A stretch of DNA of 64,000 bases, taken from positions 25,494,954 to 25,558,953 of the forward strand of contig CP154954.1 of assembly GCA_039621445.1 (NCBI GenBank). Direction: 5' to 3'. This DNA is from Euglena gracilis. Taxonomy: Eukaryota; Euglenida; Euglenophyceae; Euglenales. Positions 1 through 11,925 of this stretch are shown here, piece by piece (the first letter of the stretch is position 1; each line of letters starts with the position of its first letter). Below the pieces are notes generated by a model. That model had not been told where the DNA came from, searched no databases, and worked only from the letters and a program-made list of their open reading frames with translations. The position numbers were made by a program, and so were the translations under genes.

Positions 1-139
1 CACCGAGGTGGCATTGTTATCCCCCACAGCCGGGACGGCAGACTGGGTGGGCGGGCAAGCTGCTAGTCCATGGAAACAATGGAAAATGGGGCGTCTTAAA
101 TGTGGCCATAAAACTCATTCTTTTGGAGGTAGAGAATAT
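1..139. other. no recognisable feature
   Basis: Mixed-composition sequence with no convincing exon and no repeat shared with the rest of the window. Confidence 0.4.
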
Positions 140-1345
140 TTGATGTTTACACCTGGTTGGGTTGCGTGAAAGTATTGGGACTCAGCACCCCTGTTTTCTG
201 AGGGAAAAATGAGGCATTATTATTGTGGCAAAAACAGAAAAATTGTTCCTGGCCGAGGCGTCAGGAAGATTACATATGCGTAATTTTTGAAATTCTGGAA
301 GTCGTTATTTTTTTGAAGAAAGGTGTCCAGCAATCATGGGGGGTTACACATCATCGATTCCTCCCTGCAATTTCCAAACTGATGGCACGAAAACGATTGG
401 TCGTACGAGTTGGGGATCAGATATGCAAAATTTGCCCTTGGAGAGGACAATATTTCTCCTGTCATGTAGTGTGTTCCACTGCACGTTACGCAAAACATAA
501 AAAAACCAAGTTTTCTTCACCACACAATATCTTCAACACAATAGTTTGCGCACACAGTGGTCAGTGTGCGCAAATGCACACGTCAATTGTTAAGGATGAA
601 GAGCACTCTATAACACGGGGGCAAAACAAAGGTACATTTACAAGCCACCGTTCCATGTCACAAATTGCAAACGGTCCCCATTCAAAATCCTTGCCCAAGA
701 TTTATTTCCAGGTCCAAGAAAAGGCAGGAGTTGTGTTCCATGTGGTAATATAAAAATGTGGAGTATATTTCTCAAGTTTCACATGGTTAGTGTGCGCAAA
801 TTCGCACACCAACCATTCAAGCAATTGTGCTCACAAACCAGGTATGTATTTTGAGTTAGTGGTTGGTGTGCGCATTTGCGCACATCGCCCATCTACAAAA
901 TACACAAATGGTCGATGTGCGCAAATGCACACACCAACCCCTTACACAAAATGCAAATGTGGTCGATGTGCGCAAATGCGCACATCGACCCTCTTTTCAT
1001 AAACTTGTGTCAGGTGTGTTCCATCGCTACACACACATTTCGATCCTGTCGATAGCAGCAGAGTTCTGGAAAGTTTTTTATGCAACAATCGTCGCCTAAT
1101 TCACCTGCACATCACATCATCTCCGAATGGTGGAAAGTTGGTCCCTTTCATCATCACCCGGCAGTTACAGGCAGCACGGATGCACCAAACCCATAATCGT
1201 TACAGCCAGGGTGTACAACCCACCTATTTCACAGACGACAACACCAATCTGTCGCTCCAGATGTTTCACACTGCCGCTTCATCAGGCGCAGTCGGCGGTT
1301 CAAGGAAATTGTAAAAATGTTGATGTGCGTAATTGCGCACATTGA
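140..1345 (+). repeat. palindrome-rich repeat family P, copy 1
   Basis: Diverged copy of the segment at about 40655-41890. The left part aligns around GGTTG..TG.GTGAAAG..TGGGACTCA (about 155-190) and GAAAGGTGTCCAGCAATCA (about 320). The right part carries at least six palindromic boxes of the type GTGCGCAAATGCGCAC, for example near 546, 790, 868, 915, 964 and 1322, separated by 40-220 bases. ORFs across it repeat Cys-Ala-His/Gln motifs only because of the boxes. No transposase signature was recognised. Confidence 0.6.
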
Positions 1346-4300
1346 CACAGAAAAAACAGCTTAGTGCGAGATGCGCCGCCTAAGCCCCCCCTCCCCTGCC
1401 TGTCCATAACACCCACCCCTGGGGTGGTTTGGGCATTTCCTTAAATAGAAGCTCTGAGGGAACCCTTGCCCGACCAAACCACCCTCCCCCCTCAGCGTTT
1501 GGGGGTCCACTGGATAATCCCCGTTTGTAATTGCTCCCTAACCCCACCCCCAAAAATAAGACCCGGGTCTTATTTTTTGGGTCCGTTTGCTGGAAATCTC
1601 CAGGGGGAGTCATATTTTTGGGGGTCTTACTTTTGGCTTTATTCCTGATCAATCTGGCCTGAAAAAGACATCACTTTCCAGGTTCCCAAAAAACACTGAA
1701 AATTTTAGTCGCATTCCAGAAAGGAAGATGACATTATTTCTTATTCATGGGTCTCAGATCAAACCTTTCCAAATGATGTTGCCGTACCGCGACCTCGAGT
1801 GTTCAAAACCCAACAAAATCCCAACAACAACACCAAAATGCCAAAGTGTCTGGAGGTGTTTGGCAACATGGGTGCCAAACACCACAAAATGATTTTTTTC
1901 TTCACTTCTTGTCCCTTGACCTCCTTGTATGCAAGCCTGGCCCTTTGTTAGCTCTGTTTCTTTGGCATTTCCCCCATATCTGCTTGCAGGCGCATTTCCC
2001 AGAGGTTGCCCCCCCCCCGTCTTAAGTCTTGGCTGGGAAGGACGTCGTGCAAGTTGGGGGGCAGTTGTTGGAGTTAGGTTTGGGCGGGGGGGGGGGGGGG
2101 AGGAACCGGCATGGTACAGCGATGTGTGCTTATCCTGAAATGGTAACTCAGATAAGCCTGAGACCCCCAACTACAGTTTGGATCAGCCCGACCCTCAAAT
2201 ACGGATTGATGAGGATAATGGAATGATGGATTGGTAAGGAAAATAAGCATGACGAACGAGGATTCGACAGGGACGGGAGTGGGTTTCAAGCAGCCCAGTG
2301 TCAGCGTACATCAGCGTGTATTGGATGTAGGCCATTCGTTTTTATTCTGGTGTTTTGGATGGTTGACCAGCGTTGCAACTAAGGAAACCACAGATAACGA
2401 CTTTTTACACGGAAAATTGCAAATTTCGGATGACCACGGATAACGGCGGTTTATACGGAAAACTGCCATTTTGTATGAACAAAAAAACCATAAAAAATTC
2501 CCAGCACGGTGTGTGGAGGGCGATGTGCTCCCACAGGGGTATGCCAACATGGCTCCACCCCTGGAGGCGTGTCCAGCACTTCGGCCCCTGTCCGCGACGC
2601 ATATCCGTCTCGGCGCCTTTGTCCCGTCGTCCGTCGCGTCCCATCGCCCATCCCGTCCCATTGGGGAGCCCCACTTCCCCCAGCGTCTGCTCCTCTCCGT
2701 GCGTTGACATCCCATGGGTTTGGTCTCTTCTTGCCTGCTGTGCCCCCCCCACTCACAAGCCCCCCCTCCCCGGAGGGATTTAGATGGTCCGATTTGGTCC
2801 GATTTAGATGGTCCGATCAAAACTGAACATTTTTCCCCACCTGTCAACCCCCGGTGAGAGATACTCAAAATTTTGTTTGAGGGTGTGCGGAAACAGAACG
2901 CAACTTTTTTTGCAAGTTTTTGTAGGACCGTTTGCAGGCGGATCTCCGCACATATGAATTGATGAAACGTTGGAAAGCTTCATGCACAGCTGCCGGCGTG
3001 TTGTATTTTTATTTTGTATGGTGGATGGTGCTGTGTCAGGGATGGGGATGGGGATGCAGCACACACGGCATTTGAATGATGTGAGTGAGCCGCATACCTT
3101 TCAGGCGGAAACCTGCGCAGAAGGGATTGATAATGAGAAGAGTTCGTGTTTGTGGATGACACGTGGCAGCGGGAAGTGGGAACGCGCTGAAACCTCCAGA
3201 GGTCGGTCATCGTGTGAGGTTGTTAATGAACAAATTTGGGGGAGAGGGAGGGTGACTTTGAGACGTTAGTGAATGGTAAGAGTGGGCGGTTATCCGCCCA
3301 CTCCGCTTTTATTTTGCACGGGTTTCCGCCCAGATGTGGTTTGGGCGGAAACCTGCGTGGAGCTTGTTGGTGTCCCGATGGGTTGTGTCTGTGATGTTTT
3401 GGTGTCCCGAAGTGTCCCGGTGTCGGTGGTGGTGCGCGGCGACATAATTTTTAAAAGTTGGGCTGGACAGGTTGAAAGGGAGCTGTGGTTGCTGCACCTT
3501 GGCAGCAAGCACCCAAGCAGGCGGAAACCCGCCTGGCTTTTGAGCAGGAGGTGGACACCCTCCTCTCCAGTGAGGAGGCGGCAATGTTCCCCCTGGCCGG
3601 TGGTGGGGTCGTCTGCAGGTACAGCAGTGGAACACATGTGTCAGTTGCCCGGCCGGCTGTGCTGCAGTAGAGGTGATGTTTTTCACTGTCCTGAAAAACA
3701 GCAAAAAAAAACCTGAGGTTGATTTCTCAAAAGGGAAGACGCACCTCCTAGGGCCCTCTATTTGGACCCAACGTTGTTGGTGGTCCAAAATCAGGGTTTG
3801 GGGATGGCTGACGAAGAAGTGATTCAAGATATGGACGGAGAAACGCCTGTTTCAGCGGCTGGTGGCGGCAATCGAAAAATTTTGGGGGGGTTTCGGAAGG
3901 GGTTCTCCATGTTCTGAAAAAATCAAGGCCTTTTTAATTGTTTTTTGAAAGAGTTTTCCAGCATTTTTCCTTTGAAAAGCTGCAGTTTTTGCTGAAATTC
4001 AGACAAAATGCCCAAACCACCTCTTTTTTTCTGGCTCTCCTTCCTTTAGGTCCGGCAACGTGCCTCCAGAGGAGGCAACAGTGGTCTCCACAGTCAGAAA
4101 CCGCGTGGAGGGGGGTAAACCAGAAGGTTGTCTGTTCTCAACCAACGCCGGGTCGATGTTTGACCCGATGCAGTTGGCATCCATGTAACCCCCCTGAGCA
4201 CAAGTGTTTCCGACCAGGGGTGGTCCTTTTCAAAACCACCCCTGCTCTGAGTGCCCGAGTTTAAAGGTCGCAGGTCTCCTCTCGTTTGGTCAACCCCCTC

Positions 4301-5324
4301 TTGTGCAATCTCCTCTCCCTGGTTTCCATAAACCTCGACCCCTCAAACCCTACACAACACGCCAGACACCATTCAGTTGCAAATTTTCCAAGCTTGGCAA
4401 CTAAATCTGTCGGGGGGAGGGATAAAAAGAAGGCCAGGGGGGGGGGGCGCCTTAAAAAGAAGCCCTCCCCACCATTCCTCTTTTGCCCAAAATGGTCACC
4501 ACCTCGAAGTCACTGCCCGCGTTGACAGGGGTTGCCATCTTGCATAATTCAAAGTTGGGGTCCAGTATACTCACTGCACTGTGAGCCGCCTGCCAATCTG
4601 ACCTGAGGCTGGGTTTGGCCTGGGCTGGGTCAGTGAAGGTGGGAAAACCTGCTCCCAGAGGAATGGCCTCGATTCTCCACCGCGCACGAAGCATAGCTGG
4701 CTGGGGCACTGCTGCGTGGGGCGGGGCCGTGCCAGTGTGCACACACCATTACCACAACCCATGGGCTGGCAGAGGCTTTGCTGCTGACGGTTGGGTACCC
4801 ACAAGATTCTCAGGTGTACCAACATTCAATTCCTACTATATACCCTGACCCCCCCCCCCGGGTATAGGTCAATTTCAGCCTGACCATAACAAGTTGCAGG
4901 GTTCATTTCCCACGGAACAGATATTGGCCCAGGTAAACAATTTTGTGCACCTCTGACATCACACCCCACCACATCTCATTGCCCCACCACACAACACATC
5001 ACGCCCCAAGTTTTGTCGCTTCCCATTGCAAATTTGCGAGCCTCTTTTTTCGCGTCCTCATGGCCATCATTTCATCATTTTTCTCATGTGGTAACGTTGT
5101 CTGAGAACTGAACCCATGTCCCCAAGCGGTTTTTTGGCGGTATTTTTTTAAAAATCTTTTTTTAAAAGTTTAAAAATTTAAACACCCAGGATTATACAGC
5201 AGTTTTGAAGGATTAAAGGTTTCTCAAGCCCCTGTTTCTGAGGTTGTGTGCCCCCCCCCTTTTGCTTCACACTCATCGGCCTGTCAATGGACCCATGCGG
5301 CGGAGGGAGGGGGACGCGCCCCCA
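1346..5324. other. repeat-rich spacer without a supported gene
   Basis: It holds a fragment of repeat family R (listed separately), an 18-G run near 2083, C runs near 4850, 5252 and 5330, and a cluster of the 10-base motif GGCGGAAACC near 3105, 3346 and 3521 with an inverted copy near 3328. The longest open frames (for example 3273-3716 plus, 147 codons) have no recognisable domain and lie over these motifs. I do not call them genes. Confidence 0.4.
1545..1720 (+). repeat. repeat family R, fragment (AATAAGACCC)
   Basis: It contains the self-complementary core AAAATAAGACCCGGGTCTTA, a second inverted motif GGGGGTCTTACTTTTGG, and an inner part (GGTTCCCAAAAAACACTGAAA) that matches the fuller copies at 37612-38042 and, inverted, 47400-47870. 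Confidence 0.6.
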
Positions 5325-5348
5325 ACCAACCCCCCCCCCTTGCCCCAG
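5325..5348 (+). promoter_or_regulatory. probable spliced-leader trans-splice acceptor
   Basis: A long C-rich tract ends in TTGCCCCAG, with AG at 5347-5348. It lies 13 bases before an ATG that opens a good exon. Euglenid mRNAs commonly gain a spliced leader at such sites. The function is inferred from position and composition. Confidence 0.4.
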
Positions 5349-5361
5349 AGGCCTCCGACCG

Positions 5362-5487
5362 ATGGGCTGCACTACCTCCGGGGCCACTGCCATCTCGCAC
5401 GCGGCGGGGCTCCTGGCGACGCCGGCCGCCCCGCCCCGGCGGCCCCACCCCTCCCCACCCGCCACGGCCCCCGCCCGCACCCCCGCC
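5362..5487 (+). CDS. first coding exon of unknown protein (Met-Gly-Cys start)
   Basis: The exon opens MGCTTSGATAISHAAG and continues Ala/Pro/Arg-rich. Met-Gly-Cys followed by Thr-Thr-Ser fits an N-myristoylation plus palmitoylation signal, so the protein may sit on a membrane; that is inference. I end the exon at 5487 because GT at 5488 leaves phase 0 and joins in frame to the exon at 6156. A second GT at 5498 lies just downstream at the start of a TATG tract, but it would shift the next exon out of frame. Start choice: the ATG follows a C-rich AG site by 13 bases. No domain is recognised. Confidence 0.5.
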
Positions 5488-5497
5488 GTGTGGCCTG

Positions 5498-5522
5498 GTA
5501 TGTATGTATGTGTGTATGTATG

Positions 5523-5556
<34 letters not shown>

Positions 5557-5970
5557 TGTATGTATGTATGTATGTATGTATGTATGTATGTATGTATGTA
5601 TGTATGTATGTATGTATGTATGTATGTATGTATGTACGTGTGTGTGTACGTGTGTATGTATGTATGTATGTATGTATGTATGTATGTATGTATGTATGTA
5701 TGTATGTATGTATGTATGTATGTATGTATGTATGTATGTATGTATGTATGTATGTATGTATGTATGTATGTATGTATGTATGTATGTATGTATGTATGTA
5801 TGTATGTATGTATGTGTGTGTATGTATGGATGTATGTATGTATGTATGTATGTATGTATGTATGTATGTATGTATGTATGTATGTATGTATGGATGGATG
5901 GATGGATGGATGGATGATGGATGGATGGATGGATGGATGTATGGATGTATATATGGATGTATGGATGTTC
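5498..5970 (+). repeat. TATG microsatellite passing into ATGG repeats
   Basis: About 400 bases of almost pure TATG units are interrupted near 5635 and 5815 by TGTG/TACG variants, then about 60 bases of GGAT units follow. The tract starts 10 bases inside the proposed first intron. Its frames translate as long MYVC or HTYI repeats; these are artefacts. Confidence 0.95.
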
Positions 5971-6155
5971 ATATCAGAACATACATTCTGGTTTTCTCAC
6001 TTTTTCCACCATTCAATTCAACTCAAGACTGTCGAAAATTTTTTGAATCTTTCGAAGCATTTCGCTTCACCGGTCCTCCACAGTGGGCCGATGTTTGGTC
6101 GCCACATCCAGACCACAGTACCTGGGGGGGGGGGGGGTGTCAGCCTCTGCTGCAG

Positions 6156-6289
6156 GGGTGGGCATGTATCGCACTGCCCCCACCGCTCCACTCCAACACC
6201 CCCTCTGAGTCGGCGTTCGATAGCCTGGGGGAGCAAACCGAGGACGAGGACTCCCCCAGCCAGACCCCTCCCGCCCTCCCCTCCGTGCC
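6156..6289 (+). CDS. second exon of the Met-Gly-Cys gene
   Basis: The acceptor CCTCTGCTGCAG (AG at 6154-6155) and the donor CC|GTGGGC (GT at 6290) frame 44 codons plus two bases. The product is acidic and Ser/Pro-rich, with NTPSESAFDSLGEQTEDEDS in the middle and SPSQTPPALPSV at the end. It looks like a disordered linker with many possible phosphorylation sites. The join to 6514 is phase-compatible. The function is unknown. A later in-frame donor (GAG|GTAATG, 6321) is possible but does not keep the frame into the next exon. Confidence 0.45.
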
Positions 6290-6513
6290 GTGGGCTCTTC
6301 TGGTTTTGCATGTGGGCGAGGTAATGAGAGATTTTCACCGCACTTCTATCGCGGGTGTCTCTTGCTTGGCTCTAGTGTGGCTGACGTTCAATACCTGCAC
6401 CTCCTCCAGGACGTGCGGAGTACGGTGGGCCGATATATGGCCGGACCACAGTCACACTGGTCAGGGGTGACCAACATGACACCGGAATGTGGCTTACCCC
6501 CCGCCCCCTGCAG

Positions 6514-6682
6514 CCCTGCGGCCACGACGATGGGGGGCTCTGCGGCCGACAGCCTCCGCACGCTGTCCGACGTGGAGGTGGGCAGCAGCGCCTCCACAGT
6601 CCAGCGCAGCCCCCGGCGGCGGCCGCGCCGCAACGTCCCGCTAAAGTTCCGCGTCCGGGCCAGCCCGGTCTCCCCCCGGCCG
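6514..6682 (+). CDS. third exon, basic FRVRASP motif
   Basis: The acceptor CCCCCTGCAG (AG at 6512-6513) opens one base plus 56 codons; the donor CCG|GTGCGG gives phase 0. It holds a Ser-rich acidic stretch (SLRTLSDVEVGSSAST), then RSPRRRPRRN, then the motif LKFRVRASPVSPRP. The exon at 35312-35486 has the same order: acidic/Ser, Arg-rich, then LTFRVRATPLTPKR. This suggests a repeated basophilic-kinase target or membrane-binding patch, either within one long protein or in two related ones. No catalytic domain is recognised. The 3' end is uncertain because the open frame continues to about 6750. Confidence 0.5.
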
Positions 6683-8129
6683 GTGCGGGACCCGCCGCCC
6701 ACCCCCCAGCCCGCCGCCATGGGCCACTGCGCTCCATCCCGCCCATCATCCGCCCAATATGGCATTTGGGTCAGCCATGCCACTGTTTCGGTGGGGGGGG
6801 TACCCCAGCCCCCTTTTGACCGGGGGGGGGGGGGTCCGACCCACTCCCCCCACCTGCCTTTTTGTTGAGCCCTGTTGGGGGGCTGTGCATGGGCCAGTTT
6901 TCCAAGAAAGAATAAATGGGAGAGTTGGTTTGGGAAAATTTCCCCCTGGGTCATCAGTGAATCTATGATTGAAGCCCAGATGCAAGAACTAACACACATC
7001 TATTTGTTTTGTCAGTCGTTTAAGTCATCCAAGTTGTCTTATATTCATTCAAATTTCTTTCGCCTCTTGGGAAGTTGGGTGGAAAAATTTAAATCCCAAA
7101 TTTTGCTGTCCAATCCAAGGTGGTTTGTCTGTTCACAAAGGAAAGCATTTTGAGGAATTTGATTTGTGCCGGGAAACAGCGCTCGTGGTTAGTTTATCAG
7201 TTGACAGCGGTCAAAAGAAAATTTTCATTCCCTGAGATGTGTCACTGGCTGCAGCCCAGGGGGGGGGGGTCTGTTTTGGGGGGGGGGGGGGAGGCATCTC
7301 AGGGCAGCTTCCTCCGCATTGGCGGGAACCTTCCTGCAGCCTTGTTTTTTTTTGGGTTTCGTTTCCCGCACAGCAGATTTTAGCTTTTAGCTTACCTTTC
7401 AGCACACCAGATTTTAGTCGGGTGCCGACCCCACCCTACCTAGGACTCCGACCCCCCCCCCCGGGTTGGTAAAAAAAACAGCCTGGGTCACGCGAGCGTG
7501 GCCCATCCCCCAACCCCAGCCGCCCCCCGGGGCCCGTCCCCCTGCCGCGGACCAGCCGCGTGCACCCGCTGTTCCCCCCGCGGCCGGCGTGCCCGTACCA
7601 GGTGGGCCCGGGGGGCCGCAAGTTGCCGCAGCTGCAGTGCGGCATCTGAGGGGTCGGCAGGGCCCGGCCACCCGTCCGCCCCCCCCATTGTCCCCCCTCG
7701 GGTGTCCGCCGGTGAAGCTGGAGCGAAGAGGAAGCACTCAGATCGCAGCGTCAAGTTTCAGAATGACTTATTTGGGGGAGGGTCACACATTAATGAAAGT
7801 TGGGTGAGCCCAGCCAGGTGAAGAGGAGTTGTGTAGGCTCCACTGCCTGGGGGGGGGGGGGTATTCACCTCATTTGTCCAAGATACCACCTGTCATCGAC
7901 ATCCCACCCGTGTCAACAATACATCCATGTCATTATTAGACCAGGTTTTGAATAGTGCTGAGCTCTTAATGGGACATGCATGTAATGGAAGGCAGGAAAG
8001 ACTAGCGTAGCAAAGTTCGCGTAATTTATAATTACCAAACTACACTGTTTCAATTTACGGTGATTTTCAGTGATTTTACGGTAATTTCTGAAATGCTAAT
8101 GTTAACACCCCATACACCCCATACCCGTT
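6683..8129. other. intron or spacer with G/C runs; possible small exons
   Basis: It contains long C and G runs (about 6800-6850, 7260-7290, 7450-7462). A partial element (about 7402-7485) has the inner motif GGGTGCCGACCCCACCC and the end GGTAAAAAAAACAGCCTG of the family intact at 18298-18598. The GC-rich stretch 7497-7640 could code around a Val-His-Pro-Leu-Phe-Pro run ending at CAG|GTGGGC, and 7705-7760 carries an Arg-Arg-Gly-Ser motif. I could not choose a frame for either. Confidence 0.3.
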
Positions 8130-9290
8130 TTATAGGATTTTGTCGACTTTTTTGGCCCGTTTTTGACCCAAAGTCAATGGGTTTCGGGCCCAAAACGGGG
8201 CGCTGGCGGGTCGAAAAACGCTCATTTTTGGCTCAAAAACAGGTTTTCCGGGTCCGGGAGGCCAACAAAACATCGTTTTGGGCAAAAAAAATCGATTTTT
8301 TTCGACTTTTTTTGCCCCAGTTTTAACCCAAAGTCAATGATGGGTGTCGGGTGCAAAACGGGGCGCTCTTTTTTGGGCTCAAAAACAGGTTTTCTGGGTC
8401 TGGGAGGCCAAAAAGCACCGTTTCAGGCAAAAAAAAAATCGACTTTTTTGACCTGTTTTCGACCCAAAGTCAATGGGTTGGCGGCCCAAAACAGTGCGCT
8501 GGCGGGTCGAAAAAAAAAATGGCTAAAGTCAAAACAGGCCAAAACTGCACAAAATGACCAAAATTGGCCAAAAAAGTGTCCGTACTCGGGCCAGGCGGGG
8601 AGTTGCGGGGAAATCAAAGTACCGTTACATTTTAGGATTTTAAGGGCTTCAAATTAGGTCTCTGGACATTTCCTTTTTGCTTCATTTTCGAGATATTTTG
8701 AAAAAATCAATCTTTGACCGAAAAAACGGCCCAAAAAAAAAAACACCCAAAAATGGCCGTTTTGGGCCGCAAAAGCACGCCGGAACACGGCGGCCAAAAC
8801 GGCGAACGGGGGGCGATGGAGGGCCTCCGGGGGTACATTTCGTCAGACCGACATTTCTGGATATAATGGACGTTTTCTCGAGATATTTTCGAAAAATCGA
8901 TTTTTTGACCGATTTTTTAACCCCAGCCAAATGGCAGAGTTGGAAGAGTGGGGGAGGGGGCGGGCCAATCCTACCCAGTTTGGACCCCTTCGCGCGTGAG
9001 TAACTCGGGTCTGGCGGGCAGTGATTCGGAAACCAGAAATCCAGTTGCTCGTGACTGGAAAAAAAATTCCGGAGCGGAGCCGGAATCATGGTGATAATCC
9101 GCCGGTTCCCGAGGTGGCCCCGACCGGGGGAGAGGGGGGGCGGGGGGAGGGGGGTTCCGACCCCCCTTTTCCCAGGAGTAAGCTTCGCTCTTACTCTAAA
9201 GAGATAAGAGCTCAGCGACCCCCCCCACTTATAAACCCCCCTTGCAAACAAACCAGATCCTATAAACTCTGGGGGTTTATAGGATAGGGG
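8130..9290 (+). repeat. repeat family Q, copy 1 with internal tandem units
   Basis: Three diverged units of about 150 bases (starting near 8160, 8310 and 8455) each read CCCAAAGTCAATG..GGCCCAAAAC.G.GCGCTGG..GGTCGAAAA. From 8869 to about 9225 it matches 14401-14745 closely (GACGTTTTCTCGAGATATTT, CGGGCCAATCCTACCCAGTT). It ends with a hairpin GTAAGCTTCGCTCTTAC and an inverted pair ATCCTATAAAC/GTTTATAGGAT. Confidence 0.65.
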
Positions 9291-9481
9291 CTCGGTGTTT
9301 TTCATGCATCTTAGGCGGCCAATCTCGCACTTAAAACGCATTTGTGTTCCTTTGGGCAATTCGCAAAAGAACAAAAAGGTTGTTTGGTTATTTTTTCAAG
9401 GGGTTAAGGTCCAGGTTTTTGAAATTCTGTCTGTGGATTTTCGCCACTTTCCGTGGTGAACCCCAGGGGAAAGGCCAAGAC

Positions 9482-9962
9482 CAGGGGTTTTCTGAAGCCG
9501 GAGGGGACCCTATCCCGGGGGGGGGGGTCCAGCCAGCCAGCAGCTCAAATCCAGCCAGCAGCCCAAATTCGGGCTGGGAGCCCCCCCCCCCGGGGGTCGA
9601 GTGAAATAAAGTTGGTTCCAGCCTGGCCTCCGGCCGGGCCAGCCGGCCGCAGGCTGGCCAGCTAAATGGGCTGCCCAGCTCACCTATCCCTGCATTTTTT
9701 CAGTAATTAGGCTGTTCCTCCAGTCCCGATCCAGCCTTGATCTAGCTCCATCCATCAAAATGTCGAAAATGGCAAAAAAAAATTCGTAAATTTTTGTTTT
9801 TCATCGACCCAGCCCAGCCCAGCCCCCTCCAGCCCCTCCCCCCCCCCTCCCCCCCCCTTATGCCCCCCGGGGGGGTCCAGCCAGCAGCTCATTTCCAGCC
9901 AGCAGTCTTTTTGCCAGCCGGAGGCTGGACCCCCCCCCCCGGGGTCTTTAAGAAAACCCCTG
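9482..9962 (+). mobile_element. CAGGGG-ended element with diverged 8-base duplication
   Basis: The ends are CAGGGGTTTTCTGAAG and CTTTAAGAAAACCCCTG. Flanks are GCCAAGAC (9474-9481) and TGCAAGAC (9963-9970), 6 of 8 identical. The interior repeats CAGCCAGCAGCTCA-type units beside G and C runs. It carries no coding capacity, so it would be non-autonomous. End sequence and 8-base duplication resemble hAT elements and also the nonconventional introns found at 57.6 kb. Confidence 0.7.
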
Positions 9963-10997
9963 TGCAAGACTTGGTGTTTTTGGCCCTCTGAAAACTGCGG
10001 ACTTGGAATCCGAATACCGAATACCCCCAGGATTGACCCTGGGAAATTCACGAACTCACACAAAACCCCTCTTATCCTTCGCATCTCCTGTGTAGGTGGT
10101 GTTGTGGAGGCCTGGTGTCAGGTCCATCCCTTTGGTTGCTTTTCTGATTTTCTATAAGTGTGTCTTCTTTTGAGCAAAGGAATAATTCAAATGGCTCATT
10201 TGTTTGTGCAGGTGTCCCAAAATTGATTTTATTTGCTGAAGCTTTAACAGTGGGTCTTTCTGAGACATGAGGAGTGGAACTGCAACGTCCACAGATCGAG
10301 GTTTTTGTTCAGCATATCTGAGTTTAATATGGAAAGTGTGTCAGGGTATTGCACTATATGCCCCCCTGAACGCAGAGATTCTCAGGCAGCAAGCACATCC
10401 ATTTGCAGGCAATGTACTGCGCCTCATTTTATTACAATAGACCAGGTGAAGGATAAATCCTTGAAATGTTTTTCATTTTGATGTTTCAGGGGTAATAAAA
10501 CAGTTTTTTCACAGGCTCAATTGCCGATGCCCAAATTCAGACCCAGGAGACGGGTCTTTTGCTATATTTGATTTTCAGCAATTCAACAATGAAGAGGTAA
10601 TCACAGATCTTTTATCTGAACGGACCGTTTTGCAATTGCACAAGTGTTGTTTTGGAAAATTGTGCACAGGAGCATTCCTTTGTCAGAACACGCAAAGAAG
10701 CCAACAATTTTTTTTTAAGGCAAAATGTATGGCGGCGTGTAGGGCTCCTCCTCTATGTGTTCCAGCAACACCCCAAGTTGATGGGGTAGCCGTTGGAAGG
10801 CTCCCAAACACAATGCTGGGCATATGTGCCCTGTATGCTGTGTATGCTGTGTGGGACACCCTAATTTTCAAAATCCTTGCATTTCGTCTTTCAGTCCTGA
10901 GGCACCAGACCACATCCCGACCACATTTTACGCGTGGGTGGCATTTATTGGAACTATCAAAAAAAGTTCTTTTGCGCAATGGTGCACAGGAAGCAGC
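9963..10997. other. spacer, no recognisable gene
   Basis: Mixed composition, AT-richer than the flanks. The longest frame (10630-11004 plus) shows no recognised domain and no exon-like codon pattern. Confidence 0.4.
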
Positions 10998-11420
10998 CAA
11001 CTAAACCCGCCCCTAAAATAAGACCCCCCCATAAAATGGAGCCCCCCAAAAATAAGACCCCCGCTGGCCGGTCCGAACCAAAATCCATAAAATGGACCCA
11101 CCCCCATAAATAAGACCCCCCCCTGCCGGCGCGAAGCGCCTGATTTTTGAAAAATGGGACATTTTTGGGGGGATAAATCTGTCATTTTGGGACAGTTTTC
11201 ACACAATTCAGCATATTTTACCCTATTTGTCTGGCGCGAAGCGCCGAATTTTTCGAAAATTGGTATCATGAGGGGCATTTTTGGACTTTTTTGGGGGTCG
11301 AAAAGTTTTCCAGCAAAAATCCATATTCGGACCCCCCCCCCATGACCCCCCCTCGTGCTTTCACAAAAACCGACCCATGAAATGGACCCCCGGGGGGGTT
11401 ATTGCGAGATCGGCCGCTCA
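10998..11420 (+). repeat. repeat family R, partial copy
   Basis: Repeated CCCCCCAAAAATAAGACC and ATAAAATGGACCC motifs, two copies of the hairpin GGCGCGAAGCGCC (11128-11140 and 11233-11245), and an inverted end (AAATGGACCCCCGGGGGG) near 11380. It is related to 37612-38042 and 47400-47870 but rearranged. Confidence 0.5.
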
Positions 11421-11925
11421 GTTGGAGCACCGTATTCGACACACCTTTGCATTCTGTCTTTAACACCCCCCGTGTCAACGAAAACATGCATGCCGGAACG
11501 TTGGCATGTCCGGGACAAAGTGCAACTGAAAGCAGGGGCTCCAGTTTGGCCCAGTCCACCACTGTCAGGTTCTCTCCGGGTTTTGCCGGATGCCCAAGCC
11601 CTGTCCTGGCGCTTCCTTTCGTCTGGGGGTGGCGGCCAACCGTCGATCCCCCCAAAAGCCCGCCATTTGGCGGACGGGTGCCCCCCCCCCATCTCGCTTT
11701 CTTCGCTGCCTTCTCCGCCCGTCCTCCGCCGCTCCGACTCACCTGCGTCGCCCCCCCCCCCCCCCGTCCCGCGCCGCACACCGCAGTGGGGACAGCGAAC
11801 CGTAGGCGACGGGCAGAGAGGAGGACGCCCTGGCCGGTTCGAGGCTCCTGTGCAGGCAGCCAGTGAATCCATTGGCCCGGGACAACAATCCCGCCGACGA
11901 CCCTCCTCACCGTAAGGGAGCAAAT
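11421..11925 (-). other. GC-rich island, possible minus-strand Cys-motif exon
   Basis: Read on the minus strand, the stretch around 11770-11900 gives MDSLAACTGASNRPGR and then PTVRCPHCGV, with a GT donor directly after the CxxCG codons (CACTGCG|GTGTGCGG). This resembles the end of the plus-strand exon at 25444-25540 (CTGCGCTGCG|GTGTGGCG). Long C and G runs interrupt the rest. I cannot fix an acceptor, so this is only a candidate. Confidence 0.25.

Noticed and set aside
140-1345. CRISPR-like array of palindromes with spacers
   Set aside because: Spacing is irregular, the boxes vary, and the genome is clearly eukaryotic with spliceosomal-type introns.
5178-6470. Long open frames of MYVC/HTYI repeats (up to 408 codons)
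   Set aside because: They are translations of TATG microsatellites; the four-base unit keeps all frames open.
9178-9222. tRNA-like hairpin GTAAGCTTCGCTCTTAC with neighbours
   Set aside because: No cloverleaf, no anticodon arm and no TTC-box; it is the repeated tail of family Q.
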